A stretch of DNA of 64,000 nt, from assembly GCA_019912885.1 (NCBI GenBank), contig JAIOHV010000006.1, forward strand, positions 62,001-126,000, given 5' to 3'. Both the position numbers and the translations under genes were made by a program. The notes under the pieces were generated by a model. The model saw only the letters and a program-made list of their open reading frames with translations. It made no database searches and was not told where the DNA came from. Of the stretch, positions 29,636-39,990 are shown piece after piece. Position 1 is the stretch's first letter; each line of letters starts with the position of its first letter. The stretch comes from a bacterium (GTDB lineage: Bacteria > Lernaellota > Lernaellaia > JACKCT01).

Positions 29636-31344
29636 ACGCCACGGAGGAGCGGTTCGTCGCGTCGGACTTCGGGCGGATCGTACGCCTTGCCGCCGCCGTC
29701 GCCATCGTCCTTTCGCTGGGGTTGCGCGCGTATGCCGTTTTCGGAGCGCCGCTCAACGAGGACGAAATCGACGCGCTGTACCACGGCTGGCTGATCGGAC
29801 AGGGCGATCGCATGTATGTCGACTGGATCGACGTTCGCATGCCGCTGACGTTCTACGCAAACGCCATGCTGCTGAAAATGCTGCCCGACTCCTCCGCCGT
29901 GATCGTCGCCGCGCGCGCGGCCTATCAGCTCCTTGTGCTTCTGGCGTTGGCGGCGGTCTTTTCCGCCGGGCGGCGACTCGCGCGCGGCGTGACGGGGGCC
30001 GCGCTCGCGCTTGCCGTGTTCTCTCTATTCGAGTTTCAGGTCGCGCGCACCGCGCAGGTGCGGCCGGATGTTTGGGTGTTGCTTTTCGTCGCGGCGGCAT
30101 TCGCCGTCGCCGCCCGATTCGGATCAGAGCGGCGACGCGCCGGCGACCTGGCGCTCACCGGACTCTGCCTGGCCGGAGCGGTGCTCGCGAAACAAAGCGG
30201 CGTCTTCCCGGCGATTGGGATTGCGGCCTTTGTCGCCGCCGCGCCGCGAGAGGATCGCCGCGCCTCGGCGATCGTCCGCGATCTCGCCATTCTCACCGGA
30301 TCGTCGCTTGCCGCCTTTGGCCTTTTCGTCCTGGCGCTTATCGGATGGAACGCGCCGTCGGCGATCGAGATGATCTACAGCGCGTGGACGGTTTTTGACC
30401 TGAACGAGGCCGACCGATCCAACATCTTCATCCTCTTGCCGCTCGCGTTGCACGCGCGAATCCTGCTTGTCGCGCTTCTGGCGCTTGTCATGATTCATCC
30501 GCGCATTCGCGGCCGGCGACCGCTGTCGGCGCCCGATACTTTTCTCGCCGCGCAGGCATGGTGTGCCGCCGCCTCTATCCTGGTGCGCGGAAAAATATTC
30601 GAGCAGGATCTCATCTATCCGGCGCTCGTCCTTTCGCTTGTCCTTGCCCGGGTCGCCGGGCCGCTGTTCGACGGACTCAACCTGCGACGGCGGGTGGCGG
30701 CGCGAAACCTGACCGCGATCGCGTTTTTCTCGCTCGTGCCGTTCCTCGCGGCGGCCACCTACCATGCGCGTCTTTCAAGCGAGGCGATTCGCCACCATCG
30801 CGTCGCCATCATGAGCTTTTATGGCGACCACGAGGGCATGCACGAAACAAATCTTGATCCCGTCGAGGTCAAGCGATTTTTCGAAGCGACCTACATGAAA
30901 ACTCGCCACCATCCGAGTCAATCGCTGGCGACGCAACGCCGTCAAATGGACTGGTTGCTCGACAACGTCTCGGAGCGCGAATCCGTGATGACAGGGAACA
31001 ACATGCCGATCTTCCGGCATCAGACGCACAACGTCGTGCGCATGGATCCGTTGCGCGCCCTGCTTGGTGTTCGCGATCGCGTGGACGATCCGTCCCGCCT
31101 CCAGGCCGTTTGCCGCGTCGAACCGGCGACGTGCCGCAATGATTTGAATCCCGGTGAACGCGCGGTGCTGGTGCTGGAGATGCGGCCGCCGCGAATCATC
31201 GTCCTTGACTACGCGGTCGCGGATCTGATTTTCGGCGCGCCCGAGGTGTTCAATTGGGTCGCGGAAAACTACCAGTTTCGCTTCCACGGCGAGACGCTCT
31301 CGTTTGTCGCCTACAGAAAAGGCCCGCCTCCGCTGACCGGCTGA
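29632..31344 (+). CDS. GT-C type integral-membrane glycosyltransferase
   Basis: 570 aa, GTG start coupled to the preceding gene. The first periplasmic loop carries NEDEIDALYHGWLIGQGDRMY, the acidic-pair and W/Q pattern of dolichyl/undecaprenyl-phosphate sugar transferases (ArnT/PMT-like, GT39/GT83). Around ten membrane segments span residues 25-420 and a soluble C-terminal domain follows. It should transfer a sugar from a lipid carrier to a lipid or protein on the outer side of the inner membrane; donor and acceptor are unknown. Confidence 0.85.
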   Translation: MNATEERFVASDFGRIVRLAAAVAIVLSLGLRAYAVFGAPLNEDEIDALYHGWLIGQGDRMYVDWIDVRMPLTFYANAMLLKMLPDSSAVIVAARAAYQLLVLLALAAVFSAGRRLARGVTGAALALAVFSLFEFQVARTAQVRPDVWVLLFVAAAFAVAARFGSERRRAGDLALTGLCLAGAVLAKQSGVFPAIGIAAFVAAAPREDRRASAIVRDLAILTGSSLAAFGLFVLALIGWNAPSAIEMIYSAWTVFDLNEADRSNIFILLPLALHARILLVALLALVMIHPRIRGRRPLSAPDTFLAAQAWCAAASILVRGKIFEQDLIYPALVLSLVLARVAGPLFDGLNLRRRVAARNLTAIAFFSLVPFLAAATYHARLSSEAIRHHRVAIMSFYGDHEGMHETNLDPVEVKRFFEATYMKTRHHPSQSLATQRRQMDWLLDNVSERESVMTGNNMPIFRHQTHNVVRMDPLRALLGVRDRVDDPSRLQAVCRVEPATCRNDLNPGERAVLVLEMRPPRIIVLDYAVADLIFGAPEVFNWVAENYQFRFHGETLSFVAYRKGPPPLTG

Positions 31345-31376
31345 CGGACCTTTTCGCGCGGCGCGATGCCGGGCGT

Positions 31377-31940
31377 TCAGAAGTAGTAGCGAATCCCCAT
31401 CACGCCAAACCCGCCGCCGAACGTGCTGATCTGCGCGTAGGTATCGATGTCGATGTATTGCAGGCCGAACTCCACGTCGAACGCCAGGTTCGGCAGACCC
31501 TCGAGAAAGAACTCCATTCCGGCGAATCCCATCAGCAGAAAGCCGGTTTCGTCCACTTCCTTGCGGCCGTAGTCGATGCTCATGGGGATGATCCCCAGCC
31601 CGCCGCCGCCGTAGAAGTTCATGTTCTCTTCCATGATGAGGTTGTAGACGACCTTGGCCGCAATCTGGAGCGCCCAGCCTCCCACGTCGTCGTTCTTGGC
31701 CGTGAAGTAGCCGAACATCGGCTCCACGCCGAGCAGGTCGTTGATCCAGTAGCGGCTCGATATCGCCTGTTGTGTGAAAAACGCGTCGGCGAGCGCGGCG
31801 TTCGGTCCGCCGATATAGCCGAAGTTGATCTGGTTGTTGTAGCCGACGCTGATCCGGTTTGTCAGATCCTTAGCGCCGGCGCCGGACGCCAGGGCAAGCA
31901 CGAGAACAAGGGCGGCGGCGGCGGCGAGCGATTTGTGCAT
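31377..31940 (-). CDS. Small outer-membrane beta-barrel protein
   Basis: 187 aa. An Ala-rich signal peptide ends near residue 23 (ASGAGAKD). The mature part is a succession of amphipathic strands with Gly/aromatic alternation (ISVGYNNQINFGYIGG, NFYGGGGLGIIPMSI) and a C-terminal aromatic (RYYF), the pattern of OmpA-like eight-strand barrels. It is convergent with the glycosyltransferase gene and has a very strong promoter. Function unknown. Confidence 0.82.
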   Translation of the reverse strand: MHKSLAAAAALVLVLALASGAGAKDLTNRISVGYNNQINFGYIGGPNAALADAFFTQQAISSRYWINDLLGVEPMFGYFTAKNDDVGGWALQIAAKVVYNLIMEENMNFYGGGGLGIIPMSIDYGRKEVDETGFLLMGFAGMEFFLEGLPNLAFDVEFGLQYIDIDTYAQISTFGGGFGVMGIRYYF

Positions 31941-31998
31941 GGACAGCCTCCTCGGCAGGCAGATGCTTCATCTGGTAGTACGAATGCGTTCGGACCAC

Positions 31999-32027
31999 TA
32001 TATATAGACACGTTTCGCGCGTGTCAA
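31999..32027 (-). promoter_or_regulatory. Near-perfect sigma-70 promoter with an inverted repeat
   Basis: On the minus strand: TTGACA (32027-32022), a 17-base spacer and TATATA (32004-31999), 59 bp ahead of the beta-barrel ATG. The plus strand shows GACACG (32007-32012), 7 bases, then CGTGTC (32020-32025), a perfect 6-bp inverted repeat lying in the spacer and over the -35. It could be a repressor site. The divergent Ppx/GppA gene starts 48 bp away, so it may share this region. Confidence 0.75.
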
Positions 32028-32074
32028 CGCCGTCCGCGCTTGCCCGAAATCCGGGCCGGTGGTATACACCCGAG

Positions 32075-33019
32075 ATGATCCGCGCCGCGATGGACATCGG
32101 CTCGAACACCGTTCGGGTTTTGTGCCTCGATATCGATGCGGACATCGTGCGCCCGATCCATCGCGACCGCCGCATCACCCGCCTTTCCGGAAAATTCGAC
32201 GGGCGCCTTTCGCCGGATTCCGTGGAGCGGACCGTGGCCGCCGCGCGCGAGCTTGCCGGCGCGGCCCGGGCGCTTGGCGTGGCCGAAATTCGCGTCGGAT
32301 GCACCGGCGTCATCCGGCGCGCGCAAAACGCCGGCGAATTTCTCGCCCGCCTGCGCGTCGAGGCGGGCATCGAGCCCGTCGTGATCGCGGGCGAGATCGA
32401 AGGTGCGCTGTCCGCCGCGGGAACCCGCCACAGCCTCGGCGACGACGGCCACGATTTTCTGATGATCGATATCGGCGGTTTTTCGACCGAACTTGTCGCG
32501 GTGGACGACCGCGTTCGCCGGCGCGCCAGCTTCGATGTCGGCGTCGTCGCGCTGACCGAGCGCCTGCTTCGAGGCGACCCGCCCACCGCGTCGGAAATCG
32601 ACGCGGTTCGCCGCGAGGCGCGCGCGGCGATCGCGCCGTTTTTCGCACAGCCGGTTCCCCCACGTCTTGTCGGCATCGCCGGCACCGCGACGACGCTCGC
32701 GGCGATGGACCTTGCGCTTAACCGCTTTGATCCGGCGCCGATTCATCGCCACGTCATTTCCGCCGCACGCCTTGACGCGCTCTTCGCCGAGGCGGTGTCG
32801 ATGCGCGCCGACGACCGCCTGTCGCGCTGGGGCGGCCTCGAACGCGGGCGCGAGGATCTGATCGTCGCCGGTATGCTCATCATCGAGCAGGTTCTGGCCG
32901 CGGGCGCGTTTTCGGAGGTCACGATCGCGCTCGGAAGTCTGCTTGAAGGTATTGCCTTGGCGGCCATGTGGCCGCCGGATTTCGATTCCAACCGCAAGGA
33001 GGTGGGGCGATGCGCGTAA
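32075..33019 (+). CDS. Ppx/GppA-type phosphatase homologue
   Basis: 314 aa from MIRAAMDIGSNTVR. It has the actin-like phosphate loops: DIGSNTVRVL, then GCTGVIRRAQN (the usual TxAxR region), MIDIGGFSTELV (Phe replaces the usual third Gly) and GIAGTATTLAAM. Family members remove phosphate from polyphosphate or pppGpp. It lacks the C-terminal HD extension of E. coli Ppx, so it is a short form. It overlaps the next gene by 10 bases. Confidence 0.88.
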   Translation: MIRAAMDIGSNTVRVLCLDIDADIVRPIHRDRRITRLSGKFDGRLSPDSVERTVAAARELAGAARALGVAEIRVGCTGVIRRAQNAGEFLARLRVEAGIEPVVIAGEIEGALSAAGTRHSLGDDGHDFLMIDIGGFSTELVAVDDRVRRRASFDVGVVALTERLLRGDPPTASEIDAVRREARAAIAPFFAQPVPPRLVGIAGTATTLAAMDLALNRFDPAPIHRHVISAARLDALFAEAVSMRADDRLSRWGGLERGREDLIVAGMLIIEQVLAAGAFSEVTIALGSLLEGIALAAMWPPDFDSNRKEVGRCA

Positions 33020-33420
33020 GGAACGGATGGGGCGATCGTGGAGGTTTCACCTGGGTTACGGCGCTTCTCTTGCTGATCGTGGGCGGCGGCATCTACACAA
33101 CGTACGCCCTTGCGCCGTCATACGTGGCCGACTGGAAATGGCGGCGCGAGATCAACGGCCAGCTCATCAAGGCGTCCGAGCTGAACGACCAGGAGATCCG
33201 GCAGAATCTGATGAAGCACGCGGAAATGCTGCACATCCCCGTGTCCAGCGGCGAAGGCACCTTCAACATCATGCGCCACGCGAACAACGTCGAGGTCGAG
33301 TACGAATACGAGGTGCCCGTGCCGATGCCGGGCGTGGAAAAACTGAAATTCAAGGACAAGGTCTCGCGCGAGGTGACCGAGGTCAAACATCTGTTCCATC
33401 AGCCGGCGGAACCGAATTAG
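33010..33420 (+). CDS. Single-pass membrane protein of unknown function
   Basis: 136 aa with a very strong AAGGAGGTGGGG site. One membrane helix (about 14-36) near the N-terminus leads to a soluble domain of about 95 residues with RQNLMKHAEMLHIPV and YEYEVPVPMPGVEKLKF. The layout resembles DUF4845-like proteins (one TM plus a short alpha/beta domain), but this is a weak match. It lies between the Ppx/GppA homologue and guaB. Confidence 0.7.
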   Translation: MRVRNGWGDRGGFTWVTALLLLIVGGGIYTTYALAPSYVADWKWRREINGQLIKASELNDQEIRQNLMKHAEMLHIPVSSGEGTFNIMRHANNVEVEYEYEVPVPMPGVEKLKFKDKVSREVTEVKHLFHQPAEPN

Positions 33421-33444
33421 TCAACGCCGGACAGGAAAAATTCC

Positions 33445-34905
33445 ATGTTGAGCGAACGCATGACGAAGGCCCTGACCTTCGACGATGTCCTTCTGTTACC
33501 GGGACGCGCCGATTTTCACCCCCAGGAAGCCGACATCGGCACGAACCTGACGCGGACGATCCGCCTGAAAATTCCGCTGATGTCGGCCGCGATGGACACC
33601 GTGACCGAAAGCGCGACGGCGATCGCCATGGCGCAACAAGGCGGCATCGGCCTTGTCCACAAAAATCTGCCGATCGAAACGCAGGCGCTTGAAATTGACC
33701 GCGTCAAAAAAGCCGTGTCCGGCATGATCCTGCGCCCGATCACCATGAGCCCCACGCAGCGGATCTACGAAGCGCTCGATATCATGGAGCGTTATCGCAT
33801 CTCCGGACTGCCGGTCGTCGAGAGCGGGCGCGTCGTCGGCATCCTGACTAACCGTGACCTGCGTTTTCTGACCGACCGAAACAAGACGGTCGGCGAGCTG
33901 ATGACCAGGGAAAACCTGATCACCGTTCCCCCGGGCACGACACTCGAGGAGGCCAAGGGCATCCTGCACCGGCACCGCATCGAAAAGCTTCTTGTTGTCG
34001 ATGACGAGCGGCGTCTCGTCGGCCTCATCACGATCAAAGACATCGAAAAGAGCGAACAATATCCGCACGCCTGCAAGGACGACCACGGGCGCTACCGCTG
34101 CGGCGGCGCCGTGGGCGTGACCGAAGCCGATCGCGAACGCGTCGCCGCGCTTGTCGAGAAGGAGATCGACGTGGTGTGCGTCGATACGGCGCACGGCCAT
34201 TCGCAACGCGTGCGCGACATGGTGGAGTGGATCAAGGCAAACTACCCGGACACGCAGGTCATCGCCGGCAACGTCGCGACGGTCGAGGGCACGAACGAGC
34301 TTTGCGAGGCCGGCGCGGACGGCGTGAAGGTCGGCATCGGCCCGGGCTCGATCTGCACGACGCGCATCGTCTCGGGCGTCGGCGTTCCGCAGATCACCGC
34401 CGTCAACGAGTGCTCGCGCGCGGCGTCGAAATTCGGCGTGCCCGTCATCGCCGACGGAGGCGTGCGTTTTTCCGGCGACGTCACCAAGGCGCTCGCGGCG
34501 GGCGCGTCGTCGGTGATGATCGGTTCGCTGTTCGCCGGCACGGAGGAGAGCCCCGGCGAGGTGATTCTCTTCCAGGGGCGCAGCTACAAGGTCTATCGAG
34601 GCATGGGCTCTCTCGGCGCGATGGCCGAAGGCAGCGCCGATCGGTACAGCCAGGAGCGGGTGGAGTTGCAAAAATACGTGCCCGAGGGCGTCGAGGGCCG
34701 CGTGCCGTACAAGGGGCCGATCGCCTCGGTCGTCGAGCAGCTCGTCGGTGGTCTGCGCGCGGGCATGGGGTACACCGGCTGCCGCGACATCGAAACGCTG
34801 CGCACGAAAAGCCGCTTTGTCGAAATCACCTCCGCGGGCCTTTCCGAAAGCCACACCCACGACGTTACGATCACGAAGGAGTCCCCGAACTACCAGCGGG
34901 GCTGA
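33445..34905 (+). CDS. guaB: Inosine-5'-monophosphate dehydrogenase
   Basis: 486 aa. [11 protein letters not shown] is the N-terminus, a CBS pair covers about residues 95-205, and the catalytic Cys is in [28 protein letters not shown] carries the flap Arg. It oxidises IMP to XMP with NAD, the rate-limiting step of guanine nucleotide synthesis. guaA follows after 3 bases, so both are one unit. Confidence 0.98.
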   Translation: MLSERMTKALTFDDVLLLPGRADFHPQEADIGTNLTRTIRLKIPLMSAAMDTVTESATAIAMAQQGGIGLVHKNLPIETQALEIDRVKKAVSGMILRPITMSPTQRIYEALDIMERYRISGLPVVESGRVVGILTNRDLRFLTDRNKTVGELMTRENLITVPPGTTLEEAKGILHRHRIEKLLVVDDERRLVGLITIKDIEKSEQYPHACKDDHGRYRCGGAVGVTEADRERVAALVEKEIDVVCVDTAHGHSQRVRDMVEWIKANYPDTQVIAGNVATVEGTNELCEAGADGVKVGIGPGSICTTRIVSGVGVPQITAVNECSRAASKFGVPVIADGGVRFSGDVTKALAAGASSVMIGSLFAGTEESPGEVILFQGRSYKVYRGMGSLGAMAEGSADRYSQERVELQKYVPEGVEGRVPYKGPIASVVEQLVGGLRAGMGYTGCRDIETLRTKSRFVEITSAGLSESHTHDVTITKESPNYQRG

Positions 34906-34908
34906 CGG

Positions 34909-36459
34909 ATGTTCAAGGCCAGGGACGCGATCCTCATTCTCGATTTCGGTTCGCAGTACACACAGCTCATCGCGCGGCGCGTGCGCGAGTTGAAGGTCTA
35001 TTGCGAAATCCATCCGTGCACGCTTGATTTCGCGAAGGTGCGCGAGCTGTCGCCGTCCGGGATCATCCTGTCCGGCGGGCCGTCGAGCATCTACGACGAG
35101 GGCGCGCCGATGGCCGATCCGCGCATCTTCGAATACCCCGCGCCAATTCTTGGGATCTGCTACGGCATGCAGCTCGTGGCGCATGTCTTCGAAGGGAAGG
35201 TCGCGCGTTCCGCGCATCGCGAGTACGGCTTCGCGGAGATTGAAATCGAGGCGACCGACGACTTGTTCGCCGGGTTCTCCACAAGCGAGCCGGAGCCGGT
35301 CTGGATGAGCCACGGCGACCGCGTGGACGCGCTGCCCGCCGGATTCGAGGTCGTGGCGCGCTCGAAGAACTCGCCGTACGCGGCGGTGCGCGACGCGGCG
35401 CGGCGCATCTGGGGCGTGCAGTTTCATCCGGAGGTGGTGCACACGCCGCGTGGCGCGGAGATCCTCGGCAACTTCGTGCACAAGATCTGCGGCTGCGGCG
35501 AAAACTGGACCGCCGCGAATTTCATCGAATCCACCGTGGCGGGTATCCGCGAACAAGTGGGCGAGGGGCGCGTGGTTCTCGGACTGTCCGGCGGCGTCGA
35601 TTCGACCGTCACGGGCGTGTTGCTGGATCGCGCGATCGGTGATCGCCTCGTGGCGATCTTCGTCAACAACGGGTTGCTGCGCAAAAACGAGGCCCAGCAG
35701 GTTCTCGCGGCGTATCGCGAAAATCTTCACCTGAACGTCGTGTATGTCGACGCGTCGGATCGCTTCCTTGGCGCGCTCGCGGGCGTCACGGATCCGGAAA
35801 CCAAGCGCAAGACGATCGGCCGCGTTTTTGTCGACGTGTTCACCGACGAGGCGAGCAAGATCGAGGGCGCTGCGTTTCTCGCGCAGGGAACGCTCTATCC
35901 CGACGTCATCGAATCGGTAAGCTTCAAGGGGCCGTCGGCGACGATCAAGAGCCATCATAACGTCGGCGGGCTTCCGGATACGCTCAACCTGACCCTGGTC
36001 GAACCGCTTCGTGAGCTGTTCAAGGATGAGGTTCGCGCGGTCGGCCGCGAGATGGAGGTGCCCGAGGAATTGATCGGCCGGCACCCGTTCCCCGGTCCGG
36101 GCCTGGCGGTTCGGATTCCCGGCGAGATCACCGCCGAACGTATCCGCATCCTGCAGGACGCGGACGCGGTTTTCATCGAGGAGATTCGCGCCGCCGGCTG
36201 GTACGACCGCATCTGGCAGGCGTTTGCCGTCTTGTTGCCGGTGCGCAGCGTCGGCGTGATGGGCGACGAGCGCAGCTACGACAACACCGTCGCGCTGCGC
36301 GCCGTGCATTCGCGCGACGGCATGACGGCGGATTGGGTGCATCTGCCGTACGATCTGCTGGCGCGGATCTCAAGCCGCATCATCAACGAAGTGCGCGGCG
36401 TCAACCGCGTCGTGTACGACATCTCCAGCAAGCCCCCGGCCACGATCGAATGGGAATGA
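34909..36459 (+). CDS. guaA: GMP synthase (glutamine-hydrolysing)
   Basis: 516 aa. The glutaminase domain has [15 protein letters not shown], the nucleophile Cys in [10 protein letters not shown] and the His/Glu of [14 protein letters not shown]. The ATP-pyrophosphatase part has the PP-loop [12 protein letters not shown], and the protein ends with the dimerisation domain ([11 protein letters not shown]). It converts XMP to GMP. Confidence 0.98.
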   Translation: MFKARDAILILDFGSQYTQLIARRVRELKVYCEIHPCTLDFAKVRELSPSGIILSGGPSSIYDEGAPMADPRIFEYPAPILGICYGMQLVAHVFEGKVARSAHREYGFAEIEIEATDDLFAGFSTSEPEPVWMSHGDRVDALPAGFEVVARSKNSPYAAVRDAARRIWGVQFHPEVVHTPRGAEILGNFVHKICGCGENWTAANFIESTVAGIREQVGEGRVVLGLSGGVDSTVTGVLLDRAIGDRLVAIFVNNGLLRKNEAQQVLAAYRENLHLNVVYVDASDRFLGALAGVTDPETKRKTIGRVFVDVFTDEASKIEGAAFLAQGTLYPDVIESVSFKGPSATIKSHHNVGGLPDTLNLTLVEPLRELFKDEVRAVGREMEVPEELIGRHPFPGPGLAVRIPGEITAERIRILQDADAVFIEEIRAAGWYDRIWQAFAVLLPVRSVGVMGDERSYDNTVALRAVHSRDGMTADWVHLPYDLLARISSRIINEVRGVNRVVYDISSKPPATIEWE

Positions 36460-36461
36460 CG

Positions 36462-36496
36462 CCCGCCGCGCCGCGCCGGACGCGGCGGCGGGTTTT
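36462..36496 (+). terminator. Possible weak terminator after guaA
   Basis: An 8-bp stem, CCCGCCGC (36462-36469) with GCGGCGGG (36485-36492), is followed by TTTT. The U-run is short, so it is a partial terminator at best in front of dnaE. Confidence 0.45.
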
Positions 36497-36517
36497 GACA
36501 ATGGAATCCACGCGGAC

Positions 36518-39500
36518 ATGAACGACTTCACGCATCTGCATCTCCACACGCACTTTTCCTTCCTGGATGCGATGAACCGCATCCCCGACCTCATGGAGGC
36601 CGTCAAGGCGCACGGGCAGCGGGCCGTGGCCGTTACCGAGCACGGCAACCTTTGCAGCGCGCTGCAGTTTTACAAGACGGCAAAAAAACACGGCGTCAAA
36701 CCGATCCTCGGCTGCGAAATCTACGTCACGCCGGGCTCGCGCCGCGATCGCACGGGCGGCCAGAAGCACAACCACCATCTCGTGCTGCTCGCTGAAAACG
36801 AGATCGGTTTCAAAAACCTCATCCGCCTTGTGAACGGTGCGCATCTGGAGGGTTTCTACTACCGGCCGCGCGTCGATCACGAGTTGCTCGAGCGTTATAA
36901 CGAAGGCCTCATCGTCTCGTCGGCGTGCCTCTCGGGCGAGGTGGCGAGCGCCATCCTCGATCATCGCATCGACGAAGCGGAGAAGATCGCCGACTGGTAC
37001 GCGAGCGTTTTCAAGGGGCGCTACTACCTGGAGATTCAGGAAAACGGTATCGAGGACCAGAAGCTCGTCAACGAGGCGATCGTCAAGATGGCCTCGCGCA
37101 TGAATCTGCCGCTTGTCGCCACGAACGATTGCCACTATCTGACGCAAGCCGACGCGGTGCCGCACGACATCCTTCTTTGCGTCGACACCAAAAAGACCGT
37201 CCACGAGCAAAAACGCAAACGCTACGGATCGGACGCATTTTACCTGCGAAGCACGCGCGAGATGGCCGACCTGTTTTACGACCGGCCGCAAGCGATCAAG
37301 AGCACCTCGGAGATCGCGGAGCGCTGCAACCTCGAAATCGAGTTCGGTAAGTTTCTCTTTCCGGGCTTCGACGTCGCACGCGGCGAGACTCTCGAAAGCA
37401 CGCTCGCGCAGATGTCTCGCGGCGGACTCGAGCGGCGCCTGTCGATCGCGGGTCCCGCACCGGAGATGGCGCCGCGCCTATACGAAGATCGGCTCGCGGA
37501 GGAAATCGAACTCATCAGCGGGCGAGGCTTCGCGGGCTACCTGCTCATCGTGCAGGACTTCATGAACTGGGCCCGGCGCGAGGGAATCCCCGTGGGGCCG
37601 GGACGCGGCAGCGCGGCGGGCAGCCTTGTGTGCTACGCGCTCGGCATCACGGACATCGATCCGCTGCGTTACGGCTTGTTGTTCGAGCGCTTCATGAACC
37701 CCGAGCGCCGGGACAACCCGGACATCGATTGCGATTTCTGCGGTGAGAAACGCGACCGCGTCATCGAATACGTCACCGGCAAATACGGCGTCGATAACGT
37801 CAGCCAGATCGGCTCGTACGCGACGATGAAGGCCAAGGCCGTCGTGCGCGATATCGGCCGCGCGCTCGGCTTCCCGCTCGCGGACGTGGACCGCGTGGCC
37901 AAGATGATCCCCGGCGATCTCGACGTCGATCTTACCAACGCGCTCGAACGCAATCCCGACCTGCGCGACTACCTCGAGAACAACGCCTGGGCGCGCGAGC
38001 TTTGGGACGTGGCGCGCTCGCTCGAGGGGCTCTCGCGCCACATCGGCAAGCACGCGGCGGGCGTCGTCATCGCGCCGGAGCCGCTGTTCGATCTGGTGCC
38101 GCTCACGCGCGACAAGGACGGCCGAATCATCACGCAGTGGGACAAGCGGGGCGTGGAGGAAATCGGGCTTATCAAGTTCGACTTTCTGGGCCTGATCACG
38201 CTGACGATCATCGACAAGGCCGTGAAGCTGATCGAGGCGACGCACGGCGTGAAAATCGACCCGGAAACGATTCCGATCGACGACACCAGGACCTTTGAAT
38301 TGCTTGGCACGGGTCAGACGACGGGCGTCTTTCAGCTTTTTTCGCCGCCGATGCGCGACCTGTTGCGCCGGCTCAAGCCCAAGTCGATCCACGGGATCAT
38401 GGCTCTCATCGCACTCTACCGGCCGGGGCCGATGGGTCTCATCCCCGAGTACATCGACTGCGCCAACGGCCGCAAGGAACCGCACTACGCGCTGCCGATC
38501 CTGGAGCCGATCCTGAAGGAGACTTACGGCATCATGGTCTATCAGGAGCAGGTGATGCAGGTCGCCACGGCCGTGGGCGGGTTGTCGCTCGGCGAGTCCG
38601 ACCTGATGCGTCGCGCGATGAGCAAGAAAAGCGCGAAGGACATGGAGACGTTTCGCGGGAAATTCCTGGAAGGCGCCAGGGCGCGGAACATTTCCGGCGA
38701 AACGGCAAAACAAATTTGGGATCATCTGGAAAAATTCGCGGACTACGGTTTCAACAAGAGCCACTCCGCGGCGTACGCCGTCGTCGCGTACCAGACCGCG
38801 TACCTCAAGGCCAACTATCCGATCGAGTTTTTCGCGGCGCTCATGACGGTGGATTCGTCGTCCACCGACAAGCTGCTGCCCGATGTCGCCGAGGCGCGCG
38901 AGATGGACTTCGAGATCCTGCCGCCCGATATCAATCGTTCGAAACGCGATTTCTACGTCGAGAACGGCAATATCCGGTTCGGCCTCGCGGCGATCAAGGG
39001 TGTCGGCGTCGCGACGGTGGACGCGATCATCGCGGCGCGTGAGCGCGTGGGCGGCTTCCGCGGCCTTTTGCACATGCTCGAGGAAACCGAGCACCAGCAC
39101 ATCAACAAGGGCGCGGTCCAAAGCCTGATCCGCGCGGGCTGTTTCGATTCACTGCTGCCGGACCGCGCGCGCCTGTTCGCCGGCGTTGACGTGGCGTTCG
39201 ATCGCGTCAACCGCATCCTGCGCGAAAAACAGACCGGGCAGGCGACGTTGTTCGGTCCATCGACGAGCCCCTCCGAGGCCGCCGGCGACCGCGTGCTGCC
39301 GGAGGTTGCCGCGTGGACAGACAAGGAGCGCCTGGAGAACGAAAAGGAAGCATTGGGTTTTTTCCTTACTGGACACCCGCTTCAGCAGTATGCCAAGATG
39401 ATTAGGAAGTACGCGTCGCATACCTGCGCGGATTTGCGAGAGATTACGGGCCGGCAGGACGCGACCATGGGCATCGTCGCGTCGATCCGAAAGGTGCACG

Positions 39501-39952
39501 ACACCGCTCGTGGCCGCATGGCGGTCCTGGACATTGAAGATTTGACCGGTTCGATGGAAGCGGTCGTTTACGCCGAGCCGTTCGCTCGGCACGAGGCGTT
39601 GATACGGGGGAACGATCCGATCCTCGTGAAGGGGCGGGCGGACTCCACGGAAAAGGGGCCCAAGCTGTATATCGACGAGGCATGGCCGCTCGCCGAGGCG
39701 GATCGTTTGCGGGGCGCGGAGATGCACATCCGCCTTCCGGAAAACGGCATGACCGAAGGTTCCGCGTCGATTCTGCGGAACATTTTGTCCGCGGCCGAGC
39801 GCGGCAAATGCCGGCCGCTCGTCCACTGCCGGGTGCCCGGCGTCGGCATCGCGGTCATGCGGCTTCCGTCCCAATTCCACGTCTCGCCGACGGATGAAAT
39901 CGTTCACCGGCTCCAGGATCTTCTGGGAAGCGACGCGGTGGACTTTTCGTAA
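36518..39952 (+). CDS. dnaE: DNA polymerase III alpha subunit
   Basis: 1144 aa, normal for DnaE1. The PHP domain starts at once (HLHLHTHFSFLDAM, VTEHGNLCSAL). The polymerase core shows GPGRGSAAGSLVCYALGI and the catalytic Asp pair in NPDIDCDFCGEKR, plus HIGKHAAGVVI and FGFNKSH-type DYGFNKSHSAAYA. Helix-hairpin-helix (AIKGVGVATVDAI) and an OB fold follow. The clamp-binding C-terminus is present. It is the replicative polymerase. Confidence 0.97.
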   Translation: MNDFTHLHLHTHFSFLDAMNRIPDLMEAVKAHGQRAVAVTEHGNLCSALQFYKTAKKHGVKPILGCEIYVTPGSRRDRTGGQKHNHHLVLLAENEIGFKNLIRLVNGAHLEGFYYRPRVDHELLERYNEGLIVSSACLSGEVASAILDHRIDEAEKIADWYASVFKGRYYLEIQENGIEDQKLVNEAIVKMASRMNLPLVATNDCHYLTQADAVPHDILLCVDTKKTVHEQKRKRYGSDAFYLRSTREMADLFYDRPQAIKSTSEIAERCNLEIEFGKFLFPGFDVARGETLESTLAQMSRGGLERRLSIAGPAPEMAPRLYEDRLAEEIELISGRGFAGYLLIVQDFMNWARREGIPVGPGRGSAAGSLVCYALGITDIDPLRYGLLFERFMNPERRDNPDIDCDFCGEKRDRVIEYVTGKYGVDNVSQIGSYATMKAKAVVRDIGRALGFPLADVDRVAKMIPGDLDVDLTNALERNPDLRDYLENNAWARELWDVARSLEGLSRHIGKHAAGVVIAPEPLFDLVPLTRDKDGRIITQWDKRGVEEIGLIKFDFLGLITLTIIDKAVKLIEATHGVKIDPETIPIDDTRTFELLGTGQTTGVFQLFSPPMRDLLRRLKPKSIHGIMALIALYRPGPMGLIPEYIDCANGRKEPHYALPILEPILKETYGIMVYQEQVMQVATAVGGLSLGESDLMRRAMSKKSAKDMETFRGKFLEGARARNISGETAKQIWDHLEKFADYGFNKSHSAAYAVVAYQTAYLKANYPIEFFAALMTVDSSSTDKLLPDVAEAREMDFEILPPDINRSKRDFYVENGNIRFGLAAIKGVGVATVDAIIAARERVGGFRGLLHMLEETEHQHINKGAVQSLIRAGCFDSLLPDRARLFAGVDVAFDRVNRILREKQTGQATLFGPSTSPSEAAGDRVLPEVAAWTDKERLENEKEALGFFLTGHPLQQYAKMIRKYASHTCADLREITGRQDATMGIVASIRKVHDTARGRMAVLDIEDLTGSMEAVVYAEPFARHEALIRGNDPILVKGRADSTEKGPKLYIDEAWPLAEADRLRGAEMHIRLPENGMTEGSASILRNILSAAERGKCRPLVHCRVPGVGIAVMRLPSQFHVSPTDEIVHRLQDLLGSDAVDFS

Positions 39953-39990
39953 TCTGCTGATGAATTGCGGATAAAGGAGGCATTGAAATC

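Noticed and set aside
33496-36342. A 948-codon open frame on the minus strand opposite guaB and guaA
   Set aside because: It is an antisense shadow caused by high GC and codon bias; the plus-strand genes are unmistakable and the antisense product is Arg/Ala/Asp-rich without domains.
37478-39121. A long minus-strand frame inside dnaE
   Set aside because: Antisense shadow of dnaE with no domain pattern or ribosome-binding site.
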